From Cenococcum geophilum 1.58 (lineage: Eukaryota > Ascomycota > Dothideomycetes > Gloniales > Gloniaceae), in the NCBI GenBank assembly GCA_001692895.1, contig KV748189.1, positions 1,930,432 through 1,994,431 on the forward strand: DNA of 64,000 nucleotides, read 5' to 3'. How positions within the stretch are numbered: position 1 is the stretch's first letter; each line of letters begins with the position of its first letter. The notes beneath the pieces are model-generated. The model saw only the letters and a program-made list of their open reading frames with translations, searched no databases and had not been told where the DNA came from. Positions 37,481 to 50,497 of the stretch are shown in pieces. The translations under genes were made by a program, and so were the position numbers.

Positions 37481-40400
37481 CAATTACTACTATGGTTACG
37501 GTTCAATAAGTCAAACAACATACCACCAAAAGCAGCCACTATAACGCCATCGACGGCGGCAACTACTTCGAGATTAGGTAACAACACTAGTATAGCAAAC
37601 ACTGACTCGCAACAGCCTATAACAATAGGACAATTATAGAAAATAGTTAATCAACTAATAGAAAACAATACGGCACTTAAATAAAGGATTAATGGGATAG
37701 AAGCAGTAAAGGTTAAGTTACTATTAATTAAAAGATTCTTAGGAGAGAGATTAAAGCTTAAAGGATTCCTTACGCAAATACATTTTAAGGTTGCGCAAGA
37801 GGGAGTAAAGCTAGCAACACCTATAAATCAAATAGCGTATATAGGATTGTTCTTATTAGGAAGGGCACTTAAATAGTTTAAACTTTACCTTATAGAGATA
37901 TAAGCAAACGGAATAATAATAACAAACCAGGAAGTACGGTTTATGTTTTTAAGCTAGAATAGATTTATAGAGCGACTTACGCAGATATTCGGAGACCTGG
38001 AGGCAACAACTATAGCGGAAAGAAAACTTTAAGACATTACGTAGCGAACCTTAGCCATCGAATATATAACGTAGTTCCAAACGTTAGTAATATAAGTTAA
38101 GTGGAATAATAGGGCGCTTATAGCACAGTATAAATAGGGACTTAAGGCTAAAGTCCAGGACGTAATTATTCTGATAAAAGATACGGACACCCTAAGGGAA
38201 TTAATAGATTAAGCGATTAAGATTGATAATAGGATCTTCTAAAGGGAACAGACTAAGAGAGGTTAGGACAGAGTTCTATAGTCGTATAAGGCGCAGAGTA
38301 TATAACAATAAAAGCTAAGTCAGAAACTATAGTATAGCGCAGAGCTAATGGACCTAAGCGGTACTAAAGAAGCCTATAAGAGATGGAGTAAGAAACTATA
38401 AAAACCTAAAGGTTAAGGATCTAGTAATTACAGGACTAAGGAGTATAGGCTAAACTAGGGATCTTAACAGCAGAAGACGTTTAGGCGGACTCTATAGTAA
38501 AGTTAATGGTTTAGAGACGGAGCTTACATAAATTGCGGAAAATAAGGTCACTTCGCGAGGGATTATAAAGATGGTTAGAGTTACTATATAATAAAGGGAA
38601 CCAGACTAGTAGGCGACATATACATATAGAGGGATGATAGTGTACTACAAGGAACAAAAGAGTATTTAATTAAAAGTTTCGCGTTTTGTTATAATAATGC
38701 ATGCCAAATTTATAAAGACGCTAAGTACGGCGCAAGCTATTAGCTATAGGAGCTAGAGTTTAGGGGACTCTATAGAACTAAAGAGTTAGATAAAAAATAA
38801 GATTAACTCTACGAGCTAGATTAAGATGTCACAGTAATATACGGATAAAGATTAGTAACAATAATAATAAAGTCGGAGTACTTATTAATTAATAGCGATG
38901 AGGATAGTAAAGGAACTAACTAGGGGTATCCGAACCTTAATAACGTAATAAAAGCAGAGACTGAGACTACTATAGAGTAAGGTTTAGTAACGGGTATTAT
39001 AATACCGTTAAATACGGCATCCATTGCTTTATAAGACAGAAGGAGTAATATCCAAAAACGATTAAGCAAGCAGGCGACTGCTAGTGCTAGCTTACCACTT
39101 AATAAAGGCAAAAAGCTAAAGGCTTAAGATTCTTAAGACGAGATAAGAGACGACTAAGATTTTTAAGACAAGATAAGGCATACCTAAGGACCTATAATAG
39201 ACGAAAACCGATAGAGTAGGGCAGTAGCTTAGTTCAAAAACATATAAATAAGCTCGGGATAAGTGTTCCCAACGGCATAAAATTCTTAAGACAAGATAAG
39301 TAAGATTTAAGACTCTTAAAACAAGATAAGAATACTACAGACACCTAATTAAACTAAGGTGGGAGCTAAGCTTAAGTTAAAAGCAAGCTTAGAATTAAAG
39401 AATCTAAGGGATTAAGAATTTAGAGTACAAATAAGGACACCTACAAGTACAAAGCAAGCGGCTTCGCTATAGATCAGAGAATCTATAGTATAAATAGCAA
39501 TTAGATTAGGAGATAAATATATAAACCTAAAGGACTTACTAGGGGAACGTAGTGTTCAGCCTAAAGATTAAAAAATTAATACTGTAATCAGGAAGTAAGA
39601 AGACTTTAAGGATCCACTTATAAGACGCGAAAGAAAAGAAACTATAGAGGAATTCAGAGCAAGAATTACCTTATAGCAAAAACAGAAACTAGATAAGAGA
39701 TCTAGTATATTAGGACGTATATAGGACAAAGCGCTAGTACAAAGAATTACTAATAGGCTAAAAGTAGGCACACTAAGAGTTAAGTAGCTTACTAAACTAG
39801 AATAAGAAGAGGATTTAGGGATTCTAACTAGGTTCGAGGAACAACATATAAAAGGATGTCACGACGTAGCAATAAGAAAATACTTTCTTACGGATAGACC
39901 GTATACACTTAAGCAGCTATACTAAAAGTAGTATAGGCAAAGGCATAATAATAAATAGGAAGATTTCTATATATAGTTAAACGAAAAAGTTATCTAAGAC
40001 CACCTAATTACAGAGAAGGCTATAACTTACATTAAGGGAGCCTTAATTATAACGTTAAAGGATCTAAAGGAGCAATTAGAGGACTAGAGAAGCGAGAGAT
40101 AAATCTTAGTACCTGTAAATAAAGTCGCGACGCTTAGATTAATACGAGAAAGGTTTAAACTTAAGGATGAAGACGAGCTAAGAGTTAACCTAAAATATTA
40201 AGCATATTATACACTATCGTGGATAGCATACGTGGATAATGCGTATAATATATATAGAGCACCTAAGAATAAAAATCGGAAGTATCTAATAAGAATATAT
40301 TAGATAACGGACGAGATGAAATATTAAAACGCTAAGTATATATATAGTTGGCACCCTATAGAAGTTTAAGAATAAGGGGACTTAACACTTTAACTAGGAA

Positions 40401-43400
40401 GATTCCTTACGGAAGAATGCCTAGATAGATAATAATAGTGGGAATATCTAGAAAACACCTATCTATAGTATATTAAAGAGAAAAAGCAAACTAAGTATTA
40501 GCCTAAGTTAGACTAAGTATAAACAGGATTAAGTAGTTAATAGTTAGGAAAAGTAGAGGCCTATAAAACTAGAGGGAACCAGTAGTAGATCCTTAGACCC
40601 TTAAAGGAATTTAAAGATAACACCTAAATTTATAAGTTAATTAGTAAGATTAACAGTTTAAAGTATTAGTAGATAGTAGAGCAATAAGGAACCATATCTT
40701 ACTAATAGTAGTGAAACGGATAGGGCTACCATATAGGCAAAAGAAGCACCCTTATCTATTAGTAACGATTTTAGGAGATTTAATAGCCTATAAAGGAGGC
40801 ATCATCAATCTTGAAATAGGACCTATTTAGCTAACCATTAAAGGAAGACTAGTTAAGATGTCTTTTAACATATTACTATTAGGGAATAATAAGGCAGTAC
40901 TAGGAATGCCTTAGTTATAGAAATACAATCTAAAGATTAATTAGGTTATAGGTTAGGTCAATATTAAAGATACTTAACGCCGTAAGATATAATAATAAGC
41001 TAAGTTAGTATAGTACTAAGTAGGAGCGACCTATAAGGAAATAGAGAGAGGACTAAGCTATATACCAAAGAGATACCACAAGTACGGTAAAAAACTATGG
41101 TCACCGAAAAGCGAAAAGCTATTAGAGTATACAGCATGGGATTATAAGATAGAATTGGAACCAGGAATAAGTCTAAGGTTCTTTCTAATCTATAAGCTTA
41201 CTGAAGAAAAAGGTAGAGCACTTAAAGAGTTTATCCAGAAGAACTTACGAAAGGGATATATTAGACCATCGCAGTTATTAGTGGGTTATCCAGTATTATT
41301 CGTCCTAAAGAAAAACGGCAAGCTAAGGCTGTGTATCGACTATAGATAGTTAAACAGCATTACCAGAAAGGATAGGTATCCTTTACCCTTAATTAGCGAA
41401 ATCTAAGATAGGATCGGCAATGTATAAATCTTTACAAAGATAGATCTAAGATGGGCGTACCATTAGATTAAAATTAAGGAAGGCGACGAATAAAAGGCAG
41501 CTTTTAGGTCAAAGGAAGGACTATATAAGCTATTAGTTATGCAATTCGGGCTTATAAATGCACTAGCGACGTTCTAAAAGCGAATTAACAATGTATTAAG
41601 AGAACATTTAGATAAATTTATTATAGTATACCTTAACGATATTATTATCTACTTAATGACTAAGGAAGAACACGGGAAATATATTAAATGGGTCTTAGAG
41701 AGACTATAAGAAGAACAAATGCCAGTAGTAATTAAGAAATGCGAGTTCTTCATAAGGAAGACAGATTTTGTTGGATTTATTATTAAACTAGGCTAACTTA
41801 GTATAGATCTAAAGAAGATTGAGGCTATAGTAAATTAGCAAAAACTAGAGAACGTTATATAGTTAAGATCGTTTCTAGGGTTTTACAATTACTATAGAAG
41901 GTTTATAGCGCAATAGTTAAAAGACATTAAGCCATTTACGCGATTAATAAAGAAAGAGGAACTATAAATATAGGGAGAAGAGTAATAGGAACTATTCTAA
42001 GAAGTTAAAAGGTTGTTTACCCAGGAACCAGTTCTTAAAATCTATTAACCAAAGTTGGAAACGGTTGTAGAGACGGATGCATTAGACTATATACTAGGAG
42101 CGTGCTTCCTATAGAAATATAAAGATAAATGGCACCTAGTAGCATACTATAGTCAAAAGATAACACTACTAGAGTTAAACTATAACATCTATAACAAGGA
42201 GTTATTAGGTATAGTTACAGTACTAAAAAAATAGAGAGCATTCTTGTAAGGCATAGAGAAACTATTTATAGTTAAGATAGACTATAAGAACCTAACAGGA
42301 TTCCTAATAACGAAGGAACTTAACTAAAGATAGGTTAGATGGGCGGAGATGCTTGCAGAATACCATTTTAAGATTTAGCATACTAAGGGTACGGAGAATG
42401 CACAAGTAGATGCTTTAAGTAGAAAAGCTAAGCTACAGAATAATAAAAAGCCATTAGGAGCTTTATTGCGAAAAGATATAGACAAAGTGATTAGATATAA
42501 TTATCTAAAAATTATAGTAATATATAAAGAACAGATCTATAAATTACTAGAAAGTAATTAGATATAGAAGATCTAAGAAGTATAGGTAGAGAATCCGGAC
42601 TTAGAGCAGTATAAAAACCAAGAAGTAATATACGTGCCAAGATCTATTGCAAAAGAGTTTATTAAAATATTTTATAAAGGACTAACTTAAGGACACAATG
42701 GAGCTACGGGCTTAGTATTAAGACTATAAGAGGAATACATTATTAATGGAATCTGGGGACTAGCAAGATAAGTTATAAAGAAATATCTAGATTGCTAAAG
42801 AAATAAACTAACGAGGCATAAGCTATATAGAGGGCTACAACCTATTAAAATACCAGAGAGACTATAGAAGGTTATATTATAGGACTTTATTATTAAGTTG
42901 CTAAGGTTAAGAGACCCTATTACTAAATAAAATTATAACGCAATCTTAGTAATAGTAGACAAGCTTACAAAGTAGGGGTACTTTATAGCATATATAGAAG
43001 AAATCTCAGCGGAAGATATTGCTAGAATCTATATTAAAGAAGTATTTATAAGATATAGAGTACTAAGCAAAATTATATCAGATAGAGATCTAAGATTCAT
43101 AGCAGCATTTTAAGAAGTATTCTTAGCGGAGTAAGGAGTTTAAGCAGCGACTTCTACCGTATATTATTTACAGATAGACGGTTAAACAGAAAGATTAAAT
43201 TAGACACTAGAGCAGTATCTAAGGCACTATATTAATTACGTACAGAACAATTAGGTATCGCTATTACCAGTTATATAGTTTATATACAATATAACACCAT
43301 AAGAAGGAATGGGTACATTACTATTTAAGGCGAATTATAGATATAAGCTAAGGACCTTATTATCGCCACGTTAAGTAAAGAAAACGAGTAGTATAGCTAA

Positions 43401-44663
43401 GTAAAGAATGGAGAATTTAATAAATCTTTATGTAGACCTTACGGAAACAGCTAAGGTAGTATAGTAAAGAATAAAAAGGTACTATAATGCTAAGAGATCT
43501 AAGGGACCAGATTTTAAGGAGGGAGATAAAGTATAGCTACTATATAAAAATTTTAAAAGTTAATAACTAAGCAAGAAGTTAGACCACGTTAGACTAGGAC
43601 CCTTCAAAATCACGTAAAGGATTTCACTGGTTATATTTAAGTTAAACCTATTAGCCAAAATGAAGATCTACCCTATATAGCATATCGCAATACTAGAGCT
43701 AGTATATAGAAATGTTAAGCCACTAGTTTACGAGGCAGACATGTATAGAGGACAGGAGGAGGACAAATAGCAAGTTTTAAAGATCGTTAGTTATAAGGAC
43801 ATTAATAATAAGACATAGTATAAAGTAAAGTGGATAGGCTATAATAAAACTACCTAGGAACTACTAGAGAACCTAAAAAACGCTATAGAAAAGGTACAGG
43901 AGTATCGGAAGAAAAAAGGTCAGGCAGTATTAATAAAGAAGGATCGCTAAAGAACAAGCCACCTAAGGGGGACCTAGAAAGAGCGACTGCCGAACTACTT
44001 AGAGTTATTTCCTTCTTTGTTAAAAGAGAATCCGTTTTCTTATTACTAAGTTCCTATAAACCTTATTCCATAAGTTTCCACTCCTTAAAACAAACCTTTT
44101 TATATACCTTCTTAAGATGGATTAACCGAGCAGATGTAGTAAGACGAGAATTAAGGGTACGTTGTTAAGCATTAGCAGCCTCCTTCTTAGCGTTATAAGA
44201 ATGACGAAGTTCCGCCAGAGTAATAGACAGTTTATTATTAAGCTTCGCAGCAGCAGATTAAATACAAGACCCTATAACAAATTACTTAGGGAACTTAATA
44301 ACTATTAAGAGTAATAGGACGCGTATACTTAGCGTTAGAAATAGAATAAACATCGCAAGATAATCGAACGTTTACTTTAGTGCACTCTAAACAAAAGGAG
44401 GGTTGCCGAGATAAAGGACTCGCCAACGCAATACAGACTAACCCCTCTTTCGCACAACGAGAATATAAAGACGGTATTATCTTACTAAGTAATAGTATAG
44501 ATAAGACTATACGCGTATAACAAAGAGTTAAAGAAGAAGAAGATGCTTTAGGTATAATAAGTAATAATATTAACTAAATTAATTAGACGGACATTATACC
44601 TCTAGTAAATAACTTAGAGATGCTAGGTATCTTTAAGGACGAAGATAGAGAGGAGGGAGATAT

Positions 44664-45081
44664 TGTTACGAACGCTTTAAGTACAATATTATAACTACTT
44701 AGAGAAGAGTTAGAAGAAGCTAGTTAGTTAATATAGGCATGGTCTAGAATAGAACCCGTAGAACTATGTAACGAGAAATAGTAAGCAAGGTCACGTGATA
44801 TAATCTATATAATCTGTATAATTTATAAGATCTATAATAAAGCGAATAAAGTAGACAGAGCAGATAGAGTAATAACTTTCTTAGGAGTACGGTTGTGTAT
44901 TTAAGGACCCTTAGTCCCTACCTAGATAGTTCCTTCCTTGTAGTAATTCTTAGAATATAATTAGAGTTAATCTGTTGGGCAACCACTCCACTAGTTGTTA
45001 TTACGTTGTTGACTTATCTATACCTACATACCCGGCCTATTAACGAGCCCACCGTAGTATCTACTACAAGGTTCCGTTACA
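44664..45081 (+). repeat. 3' LTR of Gypsy A copy 2
   Basis: 418 bp, preceded by a purine tract (GAGAGGAGGGAGATAT) and followed by AGTAG. Differences from the 5' LTR are mostly transitions. Confidence 0.9.
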
Positions 45082-45177
45082 AGTAGGCAGTAAAGGGCAG
45101 TAATAGGCAGTAGAGGGCAGTAGCAGGGCAGCAGTAGGGCAGACTGAGTTTAGAAGGACAAAAGCCCGCCATAGGCG

Positions 45178-45270
45178 CGAGAAATCCGTTAAATTTACCT
45201 AAGGAACCAAATTACTAGCTGTAAGTTAGTAATTTGGAAATTTTCCTTAGAAAATTTAACGGATTTCTCG
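45178..45270. repeat. large near-perfect hairpin, about 93 bp
   Basis: CGAGAAATCCGTTAAATTT at 45,178-45,196 is matched by its exact reverse complement ending at 45,270. The arms continue through TAAGGAA and CCAAATTACTA to a small TGTAA loop, with one short arm-length difference. It lies at the Helitron/Gypsy B junction. It may be a foldback MITE or part of the Helitron 3' terminus, though it is far longer than the usual Helitron hairpin. Confidence 0.75.
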
Positions 45271-47828
45271 TCTAGATATAACTATAATAGGATTCCCACT
45301 ATAACCCTATTAGAGGTATCCGTTTTTAATATTAATTTAAGGTCTAGGTTATAGTAATAAAGAATTAGGGAAGAGATAAGCCGATTTTTTATTTCTTTAA
45401 AGGCTTCTATTTAGCTATTATTAAAGATTAAAAGCATGCCCTTCCTAGTTAGTTATATAAGAGGTTTTACTATAATTCTATAATCGCGGATAAACTAGCG
45501 GTAGAAGTTATAAAAACTAAAGAAGGATTAGATTCCTTTTATTATATAAAAAGACTTCTAGTTATAGATTACCTTTACCTTTTTAGGGTTAACCTTAATT
45601 CCTTCTATAGTTATAATAAACCTAAGGTATTTTATACGTTTTACCCTAAACTTATATTTCTTAATATTAACTTATAAGCCCGCGTTCTGTAGTCTCTCTA
45701 AGACCTTTTTAATATAAACTTAATACTTAAGTTTGTCGTCTAAATATATAAGAATATCGTCTAGGTATACTATATAGAACTTATTAAGGTAATTAAAAAG
45801 AATGTTATTTATATACTTTTAGTATATAGCTAGTCCGTTTATTAGTCTAAAAGGAAAAACTTTATATTTATAGGACCTATAATAGGTACAGAATATTATT
45901 AAATCTTTAAATATAGGGTCTATCCTAATTTAGTAAAAAGCTTGGCGGATATTAAGTTTAGTAAAAATCTTTACCTAGCTTAGATATATAAGGGTCTTAT
46001 TNATTAAAGGAATAGGGTACTAGTCCTTTTAAGTAATAGTATTTAGCTTTTAATAGTTAATATAAAAATAAAGACCTTTATTAGGCTTTTTTATAAATAG
46101 AATAGGGGAAGTAAAAGGGGCTTAACTTGGCTTAATAAACCCTTTATCTAGGTTATTAATTAAGTACTACTTTATTACTTTTAGCTTATCTATTAATTAT
46201 TAGTAGAGGGGGCTATAGCCTAGTAAGTTATTAGCTTCTAATTAAATCTTATAATTATATATCTAGTAAAGGGGTAACTTATCTAAGGCTACTTTTAAGA
46301 ATACATCCTTATAATCTATATAAATAGTAAGGAAAAAGTATTTAACTAGTTCCTTATTAGTTTCCTTAACTGGCCTTTTCTCCCTATTATTAATAATTTA
46401 GTTAATTTTATATAGGCTTATTGTAAAGACCTTATTATCCTTCTAATATATATTAAAGTGGAACGCTATAGCGCTAATTACGGCGATATCTACTATAGGG
46501 GGGTTATATAATAATAGGGGTGTATATAACCTTAAGGGCTTCTAGGGTACTAACGTTATTATTACTCCTTTTAGCTCCTATTATATCTTTTAGAGGTTAT
46601 CCCTTATATCTTATTAATATATTCTTTTCTATACTGGTTAAATCTACGCAATTTAGATATTATCTATATTACTATCTATCCCGCTTCTATATATAGAGTC
46701 CTCTTTAGATATAGCGCTTTAGAAGAGTATCTTTATCAGTATAGAGTTTTTTCTAGCTTTATAGCGGGCGTCTTTTTAGGTAAAGGCTAGGTTATAGGCC
46801 CGGACATCCTACTAGTAGGTAGGGTTAGCCTTTACGGCTAGTGTCTTATAATTAGTTTAGATTTCCCTAATAAATAAGGGTAGTTTCGGTCTATCCTCTA
46901 GCTAAATAAATTATCTTTATTATATATTTAGCCAAATATTAAAATAGGATATCTATTTTTAGCTAAGGATTATATTATAAGACCTTTGGTCTAGGATATA
47001 AAAAGGGATACTATATTAGCGTTGTCCGTTAAGAGTAATATATAACTTTAAGATATGGGTAACTAGCTAACTGGCTTAGCCGTTATAGCCTTTTACTTAA
47101 ATAGGCTTCTCTAATTGGGTAGCTTCTATATTTAGAAATTTAGCTATATTATTTATATAGGCAGTATTTATAAAGGCGAAGCTATTTACTCTAGTGTTAA
47201 TAAGGGCNNTTATATTNACNNTATATNNATTTTANNATACTATATATANAANNNTNAAATNCTTTNNACCTATTAACTAACTAAGATTAATCTCTTTAAG
47301 ATTAATAGGGTACCCTAGGGGGGAGTCTTTCTTTAGCGCTTTTCTTTTCCCAACTTATTAGACGTTTCTCCTTCCTCTATCTCCTTAATATCGCCTATAT
47401 CCTTTAGCTCTAGGTAAAATAAGGTAAAGTAATCCTTTTTATTATAGTTATAGTAAGTGGCCGAGGTAGGGTCGATTGGGGTATTGCGATAAGTATTAAT
47501 TAGGGGTGTGGTATATAGCTAGTTAGCTAAGGCCTATTAGTGCGTAGATATAACCGCTTTTAGTATAAGAGCGGTTATAGCTTATTTTCCTACTTTAGCT
47601 CCTATAGGTATAGCTAATAAGTTTTAATTATTTTAGGGTCGCTTTTACCGATTAAGGTAGGTATTAATTTACTTTAGTTTTAAATCTAGTAATAGGTAAC
47701 GAGTTATAAGTCTATTATATATTAAAAGGTTATTTAAGGTTATAGCGATATTCTTTTATAGCCGAATTGTTAGCTTATTATATAGGTTTAATTAGTAGTT
47801 CTTAAGGGGAACCTAGCCTTCTCCTATA

Positions 47829-48368
47829 TGTAATAAAGCCTTATAGCAGGAACTACAGTAAACTTATTAATAGGCTAGGTATATAGGTAAATAAGAAGTT
47901 AATAACGTAATAATAACTAGTAGAGTGGTTGCCTAATAGATTAACTTTAATTATATTCTAAGATTTACTATAAAGGAGAGAACTATCTAGGTAGGGATTA
48001 TAGTCCTTTAAATATATAACTATACTCCTAAGAAATCCCCTTTATATGTAAGATATATGTTATATATATTATATATAGCAGGGTTTTCTTCCTGTAAATT
48101 ATAAGTTTTCCCCCTGTGACGGAGTAGTCTGCGTGGGCCTAGATAGGATCCGTATCAGACGTTAATCAAGAATTACTACTACTATATATTATATATACGT
48201 TCCCTTTATATACTACGTATACTATATATAATATTATATAACCTTAGTTACTATTTCTCATTATATAGCTCTATTAGCTTTATTCTAAACTATACTTAAA
48301 TTAACTAACTAGCTTCTTCCAACTCTTCTTTAAGTAGTTATAATATTATACTTAAAGCGTCCGTAATA
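47829..48368 (-). repeat. 3' LTR of Gypsy A copy 3, with a 105-bp insert
   Basis: It matches the family A LTR but is 540 instead of 418 bp. The extra length is a 105-bp insert plus a 15-bp duplication at 48,063-48,197. Confidence 0.82.
48078..48182. mobile_element. 105-bp insert with 15-bp target duplication
   Basis: A GC-balanced stretch beginning GCAGGGTTTTC and ending ATTACTACTAC interrupts the LTR. TATATATTATATATA lies on both sides (48,063-48,077 and 48,183-48,197). The other family A LTRs lack it. It has no terminal inverted repeats. The long duplication and ACT-repeat end suggest a short retroposed (SINE-like) sequence, but the duplicated sequence is low-complexity. GCAGGGTTTT also occurs at 21,668. 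Confidence 0.55.
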
Positions 48369-48481
48369 CTATCTCCCTCCTTTTTATCTTTATCCTTAAA
48401 GATCCTAAATATCTTTAAGTTATTTATTAGAGGTATAATATCTATTTAATTAATTTAGTTAATATTATTACTTATTATACC

Positions 48482-48752
48482 TATATAATTACAGCACCTG
48501 TCGTACTAACCGCGTGCCTACGCGTTCGGTACGCCAGGTACGCGTTTACGCGTTTAGTGCACTAACCACTCGCTTACGCGTCTAGTGCACTTATAAAGCA
48601 CTAACTAATTAGGGGGGAGGCGCATCAGTATATAGACTACGTAGTCTGCTTTATATAATCAATAGTCACTATTATCCAAACGAGCATATAATACTATACG
48701 TATTTCGTGCCCCTAGATCTAACTCACTCGTGCTATTAAATTAGTACGAATA
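48482..48752 (+). repeat. left 271-bp LTR
   Basis: Begins TATATAATTACAGCACC (a TG start after RIP) and ends GTACGAATA. It holds several TACGCGTT sub-repeats and, unlike its surroundings, remains fairly GC-rich. Confidence 0.85.
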
Positions 48753-49502
48753 CTAATTAGTAAGCGCGCACAGATCAGCAATTACTTAATACCTCCCCCC
48801 GAGCGATACACGACAGCGACCACCCGTTTAGACTCCTAGTACGACCTACTAAAAGGTCAAAAGTCGGGGATTACGGACTTATCACTAACTATATATACTT
48901 ATTTAAGTCTTAGTACGGTTTACCGGAAGTATAATAGACGCGAATATAGACCTGTACGGAACCCCTACCCTTAACCTCCTTTAAACCTCAAACCCCTATT
49001 TCTACTACACCTCCCCCAATACCTCTAACCTCTCTCAGACCCCTTACGGAGACCCCTCACCCTTTTACAAACTACTACGGACCTATTAATTACCTTTACG
49101 GACCGTTACAAGACCTTATAGAGACCTCTTACCCTTCTATAAACCGTTACGGACATTAACCGCCTTTACGGACCACTACAGAACCTCTTCTACCCACTAC
49201 GTACTATACTACACTATATAGTATAGCAGACCTAAGAAAGCAAGTCAATAAAGGCCAGGAAAAGTAGAGGTAGGGAGCTAACCTTATGTCTATACCTAAC
49301 GTCAATAATTATATTAAATTTAAAGTTCTTAAATATGAATATTTTAAGCTTATAAACGTTAACCTATAGGAGCAATACTAAGAGGACTTCGCGGACTTTA
49401 CGGAAGCTATCTTTAAAGTATACAACCCTACTACTATCTATAACCTACATCGGGAAAATATTCGCAGGATGAGATTCAAGTAGACTTTGGTTTTCGCGTT
49501 TC
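48753..49502. other. internal region after the left LTR
   Basis: Leader-type sequence up to about 49,286, then a short gag-like reading from an ATG at 49,287 to about 49,460, where the minisatellite region begins. No other gene is seen. Confidence 0.45.
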
Positions 49503-49850
49503 GCGTAATTGACATGCAATTTGACCAACTCGACACGCAATTGACCAACTTGACACGCAATTGACCAACTTGACATATTCAAAAGTTAAATAACACGCAG
49601 TTAACCTAATTGACAACTTTAAAAGCTAACTACATATTCCTTGACACGCAGTTGACCTACTTAACATATTTAAAAGTTAAATAACACGCAGTTAACCTAA
49701 TTGACAACTTTAAAAGCTAACTACATATTCCTTGACACGCAGTTGACCTACTTAACATATTTAAAAGTTAAATAACACGCAGTTAACCTACTTGGCAACT
49801 TTAAAAGCTAACTATATATTCCTTGACATGCAATTAAGGTAAAGTTATAT
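49503..49850. repeat. minisatellite, 91-bp unit built on GACACGCAGTTGACC
   Basis: First come short units (GACACGCAATTGACCAACTT, about 21 bp), then a 91-bp higher-order unit repeated about three times (starts 49,573, 49,664 and 49,755). Each unit contains two forms of the ACACGCAGTT[GA]ACC core. Confidence 0.85.
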
Positions 49851-49894
49851 GCCAGTTACGCAATCTTATATAATCTTACATAGTCTTATTACTT

Positions 49895-50372
49895 AGAGGC
49901 TCTACACAAGGTTCTGCACAAGGCTCTACACGAAGCTCTACACGAAGCTCTACACGAAGCTCTACACGAAGCTCTACGTACAGAGGCTCTGCACGAGGCT
50001 CTGCGCGAAGCTCTGCGTACGGAGGCTCTGCACGAAGCTCTGCACGAGGCTCTGCACGAGGCTCTGCGCGAAGCTCTGCGTACGGAGGCTCTGCACGAAG
50101 CTCTGCACGAGGCTCTGCACGAGGCTCTGCACGGAGGCTCTGCACGAGGCTCTGCACGAGGCTCTGCACGAGGCTCCGCACGAGGCTCTGCGCGAAGCTC
50201 TGCGTACGGAAGCTCTGCACGAAGCTCTGCACGAAGCTCTGCACGAAGCTCTACGTACAGAGGCTCTGCACGAGGCTCTGCGCGAAGCTCTGCGTACGGA
50301 GGCTCTGCACGAAGCTCTGCACGAAGCTCTGCGCGAAGCTCTGCATACGGAGGCTCTACACGAAGCTCTGCA
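49895..50372. repeat. minisatellite, 12-bp unit GCTCTGCACGAG/A
   Basis: About 40 units of GCTCTGCACGA[GA] with GCGTACGGAG variants every few units. The array is open in more than one minus frame (Ala-Glu-Pro-Arg / Ala-Glu-Leu-Arg), but this follows from the unit length being divisible by three. Confidence 0.9.
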
Positions 50373-50497
50373 TCGGGGTCCCCGCTATATTCCCGATAGC
50401 CTCTACACGTGTTCTCTGCCATGTAGCCGCCTTATTTTTTACCTTCCTCCTTCCTTACATCCTCCCTACCTAGGGAGGCACTAGAACGGCAGCCAGC

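Larger units (their letters stand above)
37063..45081 (+). mobile_element. Gypsy-type LTR retrotransposon fossil, family A copy 2
   Basis: An 8,019-bp Ty3/Gypsy element with 418-bp LTRs (37,063-37,480 and 44,664-45,081) and target duplication AGTAG (37,058-37,062 and 45,082-45,086). It inserted in a GTAG-rich simple repeat of the Helitron tail. Recognisable parts on +: gag (about 37.6-38.6 kb), protease (about 40.6-40.9 kb), reverse transcriptase (41.1-41.8 kb, with LCIDYR still open), RNase H (42.0-42.4 kb), integrase (42.6-43.4 kb) and chromodomain (about 43.8-43.95 kb), then a roughly 700-bp 3' region. Many breaks, RIP-type changes. Confidence 0.92.
21660..45270 (+). mobile_element. Helitron (rolling-circle transposon), decayed, with three nested insertions
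   Basis: The Helitron lies between the two halves of Gypsy B. Without the nested piggyBac-like element, Copia and Gypsy A copy 2 it is about 7.6 kb, a normal autonomous size. Its Rep-helicase reading covers about 22.2-28.9 kb. The tail consists of GC-rich simple sequence (28.9-29.36 and 35.18-36.2 kb), a TA-rich block and GTAGGGCA-type repeats. The exact ends are uncertain. The left junction is near 21,652-21,730, where TCGACCGACCGACC is a possible 5' TC start. The right junction is near 45,270, after a large hairpin. Confidence 0.7.
11010..47828 (-). mobile_element. Gypsy-type LTR retrotransposon fossil, family B, host of the nest
   Basis: A minus-strand Ty3/Gypsy fossil is split by later insertions. 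Its 3' end lies at low coordinates: integrase C-terminal and integrase sequence at about 19.7-21.0 kb and RNase H near 21.4-21.6 kb. Reverse transcriptase with a YLDDILIY-type core lies near 45.7-45.8 kb, and protease/gag-side sequence runs up to 47,828, where Gypsy A3 cuts in. The two parts meet between reverse transcriptase and RNase H, so the Helitron in between is an insertion. A 209-bp 3' LTR with an adjacent polypurine tract is proposed at 11,010-11,218. The element is broken throughout (many breaks) and heavily RIP-altered. It is the oldest layer here, with its 5' end outside the window. Confidence 0.75.

Noticed and set aside
49503-50372. CRISPR-like array
   Set aside because: The units are contiguous without unique spacers, and the organism is a fungus.
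49889-50422. Long minus-strand frames of Ala-Glu-Pro-Arg repeats
   Set aside because: The frames follow from a 12-bp stop-free tandem unit, are open in more than one phase, and lack a promoter or domain.
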